This document shows, one piece after another, positions 60,104 through 64,000 of a stretch of 64,000 nucleotides of DNA. How positions within the stretch are numbered: the stretch's first letter is position 1; the number at the start of each line of letters is the position of its first letter. Below the pieces are notes generated by a model, which saw only the letters and a list, made by a program, of their open reading frames with translations, was not told the DNA's origin and did no database searches. A program made the translations under genes and the position numbers. This stretch comes from Arthrobacter mobilis. GTDB taxonomy: Bacteria > Actinomycetota > Actinomycetes > Actinomycetales > Micrococcaceae. The stretch covers positions 43,673 through 107,672 of the forward strand of contig NZ_JAAZSQ010000014.1 of assembly GCF_012395835.1 (NCBI RefSeq), written 5' to 3'.

Positions 60104-60140
60104 AACTGGCCGGAACTCCCCCCAACGGTTCCGGCCAGTT
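60104..60140 (+). terminator. Intrinsic terminator of the RiPP-like locus
   Basis: AACTGGCCGGAAC pairs perfectly with GTTCCGGCCAGTT (60104-60116, 60128-60140), followed by TTAT. It lies 28 bases past the 55-residue peptide stop and ends the operon before the ABC importer. Confidence 0.85.
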
Positions 60141-60216
60141 TTATGCCCGGAGGAGCTCCGCCGCGATCCGCGCCGAAACCCCGTACCGGCGGCATAATAA
60201 TTGATTTTTCCAACTG

Positions 60217-60245
60217 TTGAAAAGATTAAGTTGCTTGCGTATCGT
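60217..60245 (+). promoter_or_regulatory. Strong promoter of the ABC importer operon
   Basis: TTGAAA (60217-60222), 17 bases, TATCGT (60240-60245). It is the best sigma-70-like promoter in the window, in an AT-rich stretch, and leaves a leader of about 115 bases. A 6-bp stem (ACCTCA/TGAGGT) lies in that leader. I see no known riboswitch. Confidence 0.75.
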
Positions 60246-60366
60246 GTGGGTAACGATCAATTGGCGTGTTTGACCTCACATCTTGAGGTGAACCACAGTG
60301 GAGGCGGAACACTGTTCGACCTTCGAACGGGGCGCCGGTCCTGCCGGCAGCTTTGAAGGAGTGGAA

Positions 60367-61350
60367 ATGAAACGTGCATTGACCGCGCTTGCGGCCGCGG
60401 CTTCGGTGCTGGCCTTATCGGCCTGCGGCGGAGGATCGCCGAGCGGTCCGGATCCTGCAGCGACCGGCACGGCAGGGAACGGCGGCGACCTGACCAGGAT
60501 CAGTGTCGGGGTGATTCCGATCGTGGACACCGCCCCCATTTGGCTCGGCGAGGAAAAGGGCTTCTTCAAGGAGGAAGGGCTGGACCTGGACATCCAGACA
60601 GCCAGCGGCGGAGCCGCCATCGTTCCCGGTGTGGTCAGCGGCAGCTTCGACTTCGCCTTCTCCAACCTCATCTCGGTCATGGTGGCCAGGGACAAGGGCC
60701 TGGACCTGAAGTTCGTGGCCAACGGCGCCTCCAGCACCGGCGACACCGGCAAGGACATCGGTGCCGTGGTCGTGCCGGCGGACTCGGATATCCGGTCGGC
60801 GAAGGACCTGGCCGGCAAGAGGGTCTCCGTCAACAACCTCGCCAATATCGGTGACACGACCATCAGTTCGGTGGTCGAGGAGGACGGCGGGGATCCCGAG
60901 GCCGTGGACTTTGTGGAAGTCGCCTTCCCGGATGCCCCGGCAGCCTTGGAGAACAAGCAGGTCGACGCCGCCTGGATCCTGGAGCCGTTCCTGAGTGCTG
61001 CCCTGGAGGACGGCGCCCGGGTCATCTCGTACAACTTTGCCGATTTTGATCCGGAGCTGGACATCGCCGGTTACTTCACCAGCGGCGATACGGTGGCCAA
61101 TGACCCCGGGCTGGTGGAGAAATTCACCCGGGCAATGAACAAATCCCTGGAGTACGCGCAGGAAAACCCGCAGGAAGTCCGGGACATCGTGGGCACCTAC
61201 ACCCAGATCGACGAGGCGACGCGCAATAAGATGACGCTTCCGCGCTACCGCGTTGAGTTCAACGAGGACGCTGCCGGGAAGCTCGGCGAGGCCGCCGCCA
61301 AGTACGGCACCGTCTCGAAATCCCCGAACCTTCAGGAGCTGCTGCCATGA
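60367..61350 (+). CDS. NitT/TauT-type ABC importer, substrate-binding lipoprotein
   Basis: A 327-residue exported lipoprotein: KRALTALAAAASVLALSAC with lipobox LSAC (lipid Cys20) and a Gly/Ser/Pro linker. The mature part has the SsuA/THI5-like pattern: RISVGVIPIVDTAPIWLGEE then KGFFKEEGLDLDIQTASGG, FDFAFSNLISVMVARDKGLD, ADSDIRSAKDLAGKRVSVNN and KQVDAAWILEPFLSAALEDG. It binds an organic solute such as a sulfonate, nitrate, or a pyrimidine, but which is not readable. ATG 60367 has GGAG upstream. It is first in a four-gene operon. Confidence 0.9.
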   Translation: MKRALTALAAAASVLALSACGGGSPSGPDPAATGTAGNGGDLTRISVGVIPIVDTAPIWLGEEKGFFKEEGLDLDIQTASGGAAIVPGVVSGSFDFAFSNLISVMVARDKGLDLKFVANGASSTGDTGKDIGAVVVPADSDIRSAKDLAGKRVSVNNLANIGDTTISSVVEEDGGDPEAVDFVEVAFPDAPAALENKQVDAAWILEPFLSAALEDGARVISYNFADFDPELDIAGYFTSGDTVANDPGLVEKFTRAMNKSLEYAQENPQEVRDIVGTYTQIDEATRNKMTLPRYRVEFNEDAAGKLGEAAAKYGTVSKSPNLQELLP

Positions 61351-62192
61351 CGCAGGATGCTGTAGCAGTCGCCGGTCCCGCCGCCCCCAGCGGAGGCAAG
61401 CAGGCGGCCCCGGCCCGCAAATTGCCCACCAAGCAGCTGCTGGGGCTGGCCGGGATCGTGGGGTTCCTGGCTGTCTGGGAGCTGATCCCGCGGGTAGGGA
61501 TCGTGGATCCGCGCTTCCTGCCGCCGGCCTCCGAGGTGATCGCTGCCCTGTTGCGCGATTTCGGGCTGACCGCGTTCTGGCTTGCGGTGGGCGAGACGAT
61601 GCTGGCGTGGGCCATCGGCCTGGTCATCGCGATCGTTGCCGCCACGGTCCTGGGCTTCATCATCGGCTCCTCGTCCTTTTTGCGGAAGTTCACCAACTCC
61701 ACTGTCGAGTTCCTGCGGCCAATCCCGTCGGTGGCGCTGATCCCGCTGGCGGTGCTGCTGTTCGGGGTCAAGATCGAGTCCACGCTGATGCTGGTGGTGT
61801 ACGCCTCCTTCTGGCAGGTGTTCATCCAGGTGCTCTACGGGGTCGCCGACGTGGACAACGTGGCGATGAACACGGCGAAGTCCTACGGGTTGGGCCGGAT
61901 GGCGCGGGTGAGGCACGTGGTCTTCCCGACGGCGCTGCCGTACCTGATGACGGGGGTGCGCCTGGCGGCCTCGGTGGCGCTGATCCTGGCGATCACGGCC
62001 GAGCTGGTCATCGGCTCCCCGGGCCTGGGCCGGGAAATCGCCCTGGCCCAGTCCGGCGGCGCGATCGCGGGCATGTACGCGCTCGTGCTGGCCACCGGGC
62101 TGATCGGGGTGCTGATCAACCTGCTGATGCGCTTTATTGAGCGCAAGACCCTGTCCTGGCACTCCTCGATCCGCTCGGAAGTGATCGTATGA
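61347..62192 (+). CDS. ABC importer permease 1
   Basis: A 281-residue BPD-type inner-membrane permease with six TM segments and the EAA-like loop near AMNTAKSYGLGRMARVRHVV (the A-x-x-x-G-x8-V-x-x-P pattern continuing FPTALPYLMTG). The N-terminal 30 residues are cytoplasmic and Ala/Pro-rich. Similar to SsuC/TauC/ThiX-type. Its start overlaps the SBP stop by four bases (ATGA). Confidence 0.92.
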   Translation: MTQDAVAVAGPAAPSGGKQAAPARKLPTKQLLGLAGIVGFLAVWELIPRVGIVDPRFLPPASEVIAALLRDFGLTAFWLAVGETMLAWAIGLVIAIVAATVLGFIIGSSSFLRKFTNSTVEFLRPIPSVALIPLAVLLFGVKIESTLMLVVYASFWQVFIQVLYGVADVDNVAMNTAKSYGLGRMARVRHVVFPTALPYLMTGVRLAASVALILAITAELVIGSPGLGREIALAQSGGAIAGMYALVLATGLIGVLINLLMRFIERKTLSWHSSIRSEVIV

Positions 62193-62971
62193 AAGCGTCA
62201 AACGTAGTGAAAGGGATCCTGTACGCCATCGGGCTGCCGGCGATCCTGGTGGCCATCTGGTGGGCGGCCACCCGGGCCGGGACGAACTTCTTCGTGCCCA
62301 CCCCCGGGGTGCTGGCCGAAACGTTCGCCGAGACCTGGTTCGGTGAGCGGATCCTCTCGGATGTGCTCCCGAGCATCGGCCGGCTGATCGTCGGCGTGGC
62401 CTCCGCGATCCTGCTGGGCATCGTGGCCGGGCTGCTGATCGGCTCGGTGCGCTGGCTGCGGGCGCTGACCGAGCCGGTGCTGGAGTTCTTCCGCGCGATC
62501 CCGCCGCCGGTGCTGGTGCCGGTGCTGATGCTGCTGATGGGCATTACCGACTCGATGAAGGTGGTCGTGATCATCTCCGGCTGCGTCTGGCCGGTGCTGC
62601 TGAACACCATCGAGGGCGTACGCGCGATCGATTCGGTGCTCTCGGACAGCGCCCATACCTACGGGATCGGCGGCGCCGCCCGCATCCGGTACCTGGTGCT
62701 GCCCTCGGCGGCCCCGCAGATCATGGCAGGGGTGCGCCAGTGCCTGTCCATCGGGTTGATCCTGATGGTCATCTCCGAAATGTTCGCCTCGTCCTCGGGG
62801 CTGGGCTTTACCATCGTGCAGTTCCAGCGCTCCTTCGCGATTCCGGAAATGTGGTCCGGCATCGTGGTCCTGGGCCTGATCGGTGTGGCCATGTCCTTTA
62901 TCTTCCAATTCACCGAGCGCAGGATCCTGCGCTGGTACCACGGACTGCGAGAGGTAGAAAATGCAGCCTGA
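62189..62971 (+). CDS. ABC importer permease 2
   Basis: A 260-residue permease with six TM segments and the cytoplasmic EAA loop DSAHTYGIGGAARIRYLVLP followed by SAAPQIMAG. A GLPAILVAIWWAATRAG first helix and a NitT-type SIGRLIVGVASAILLGIVAG follow. Two different permeases make a heterodimer, unlike the homodimers of SsuC/TauC. Start overlaps the previous stop in ATGA. Confidence 0.92.
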   Translation: MKASNVVKGILYAIGLPAILVAIWWAATRAGTNFFVPTPGVLAETFAETWFGERILSDVLPSIGRLIVGVASAILLGIVAGLLIGSVRWLRALTEPVLEFFRAIPPPVLVPVLMLLMGITDSMKVVVIISGCVWPVLLNTIEGVRAIDSVLSDSAHTYGIGGAARIRYLVLPSAAPQIMAGVRQCLSIGLILMVISEMFASSSGLGFTIVQFQRSFAIPEMWSGIVVLGLIGVAMSFIFQFTERRILRWYHGLREVENAA

Positions 62972-63869
62972 CACCAACACCAACACCGGCAGCACCGCCT
63001 CCGGCGCCGCAGCCGGCACCGCCGGCAGCAATACCGTGCCCGCCCCGGCGGGGCGGACCCTGCCCGAGGGCCAGGCGATGCTCTCGGTACGCGGGCTGAA
63101 GAAGGTCTACCAGACCGACGGCGGCCCGATCGAGGCGGTGCGGAACCTGACCTTCGATTTGCGCCCGGGGGAGCTGGCCTGCCTGGTCGGCCCGTCCGGG
63201 TCGGGCAAGACCACCCTGCTCAAGTGCATCTCCGGGCTGATGGCCCCCACCGAGGGCGAGGTACTGCTGAACGGGGTGAAGGTCTCGGGCCCGCCAAAGA
63301 AGATGGCCGTGGTCTTCCAGGAATACGGCCGCTCGCTCTTTCCCTGGATGCGCGTGCGCGAGAACGTCGAGCTGCCGCTGAAGAACCAGGGCATGCCCAA
63401 GGCCCAGCGCGACAAGCTCGTGGACGAGGCCCTGGAGGCGGTGGGCCTGGACCACGTGCCCATGTCCTACCCCTGGCAGCTCTCCGGCGGCATGCAGCAG
63501 CGCGTGGCGATCGCCCGGGCCGTGGCCTACCAGCCCGAGGTGCTGCTGATGGACGAGCCCTTCGCCGCCGTGGACGCCCAGACCCGGGCCGACCTGGAGG
63601 ACCTGATCCGCACCGTCTGGCGCAAGCTGGGCGTGACCGTCTTGTTCGTCACCCACGACATCGACGAGTCCGTCTACCTGGGCGAGCGGGTCATCATCCT
63701 CTCCTCCTCGCCCACGGTGATCCAGGAGGACCTGGTCATCGACCTGCCGGACGAGCGCGACCAGCTCAACACCCGCTCCCTGCCCCGCTTCACCGAGCTG
63801 CGCCACCACGTCTACGAACAGATCCAGCTCGCCAAGGCCGGCCACCGCCCCGCCGCCGCGGCGCACTGA
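62961..63869 (+). CDS. ABC importer ATPase
   Basis: A 302-residue ATP-binding protein. Walker A GPSGSGKTTLLK, Q-loop VVFQEYGRSLFPWM, signature LSGGMQQRVAIARA, Walker B VLLMDEPF, and His-switch VTHDIDE are all intact. The N-terminal 38 residues form a Thr/Gly/Ala-rich extension not usual in the SsuB/TauB family. It overlaps permease 2 by 11 bases. With the SBP and the two permeases it makes a full import system of the NitT/TauT class. Confidence 0.95.
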   Translation: MQPDTNTNTGSTASGAAAGTAGSNTVPAPAGRTLPEGQAMLSVRGLKKVYQTDGGPIEAVRNLTFDLRPGELACLVGPSGSGKTTLLKCISGLMAPTEGEVLLNGVKVSGPPKKMAVVFQEYGRSLFPWMRVRENVELPLKNQGMPKAQRDKLVDEALEAVGLDHVPMSYPWQLSGGMQQRVAIARAVAYQPEVLLMDEPFAAVDAQTRADLEDLIRTVWRKLGVTVLFVTHDIDESVYLGERVIILSSSPTVIQEDLVIDLPDERDQLNTRSLPRFTELRHHVYEQIQLAKAGHRPAAAAH

Positions 63870-63897
63870 TCCTTCCACAGGCACCGGTGGGCGCTCT

Positions 63898-63946
63898 CCC
63901 CAAATCCGGATTCCCCCAAACCCGGATTTCCCCCGAAACGGGAATC
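63898..63946. repeat. Three imperfect tandem 16-17-base repeats
   Basis: Units CCCCAAATCCGGATTC (63898-63913), CCCCAAACCCGGATTTC (63914-63930) and CCCCGAAACGGGAATC (63931-63946). They lie just after the ABC ATPase, upstream of a TATAAA (about 63964-63969) that seems to be the promoter of a gene beyond the window. They could be an operator array. Confidence 0.6.
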
Positions 63947-64000
63947 TGCTCCATGTTCAACGGTATAAATCAACCTGGTTGTGACAGGTTGGGTTGGTTG

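Noticed and set aside
60246..60366. TPP or ykkC-type riboswitch in the ABC importer leader
   Set aside because: Only a 6-bp stem is visible; none of the conserved core sequences appear.

Overview
The window is about 64 kb of chromosome from a very GC-rich actinobacterium, most likely a member of the Micrococcaceae close to Arthrobacter. This rests on many GTG starts (one TTG), a resuscitation-promoting factor, DUF222/HNH and DUF2277 proteins, a GKS-type ArsC of the kind linked to mycothiol, an E1 alpha/beta oxo-acid dehydrogenase operon, and the gene content overall. Assignment is by reading; no database search was possible. I saw no rRNA, CRISPR array, insertion sequence or prophage. One tRNA (initiator fMet) is present. 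At least fifteen genes carry a TAnnnT-like -10 box ending 6-8 nt before the start codon, which implies leaderless mRNAs, and I used this to choose several starts.

Layout. 1-10.6 kb: an exported-protein fragment, an fdhA/GlcG-family operon, a flavin reductase fused to an IclR-type effector domain, a large multicopper oxidase convergent with a Tat-like anchored protein, then LLM oxidoreductase, pirin, GNAT and AhpD-like genes, and the divergent lysG/lysE pair. 11-25.5 kb: transporters (two MFS, MATE, EamA), an Rpf-LysM factor with a structured leader, a LOG-family enzyme, a BNR propeller fused to a MoaD/ThiS-like domain ending in Gly-Gly, a CGNR regulator, and a usp-crcB-crcB operon. 25.6-37 kb: DUF222/HNH, DUF2277, the csoR-copZ-copA copper operon with a clear CsoR operator, an MFS/TetR pair with its operator, two divergent arsC-like genes, a VOC protein, an aminotransferase, a thioesterase and a GNAT. 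37-44 kb: rlmN, tRNA-fMet, a 578-residue unknown multidomain protein, purB, and a WXG100-like protein coupled to a WXG-alpha/beta-hydrolase protein. 44-49.4 kb: nitrate assimilation (narK, nitrate reductase, NasB-like electron-transfer subunit). 49.4-57.2 kb: a second aminotransferase, a branched-chain oxo-acid dehydrogenase operon with an inverted-repeat operator, RraA, and a third aminotransferase.

57.3-60.1 kb is the most unusual part. A LuxR-type regulator diverges from a 53-residue secreted peptide, a stand-alone protein resembling the C-terminal (SpaB_C) domain of lantibiotic dehydratases, and a 55-residue peptide translationally coupled to it. Both peptides end in Trp-rich tails. The set closes with an intrinsic terminator and looks like a compact, possibly undescribed RiPP-type locus. 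No dehydratase, protease or exporter is present in the window. 60.2-63.9 kb: a complete NitT/TauT-type ABC importer (lipoprotein, two permeases, ATPase) behind a strong promoter.

The genes suggest a soil or surface heterotroph that turns over amino acids (three aminotransferases, BCKDH, LysE), assimilates nitrate, and resists copper, arsenate, fluoride and drugs.
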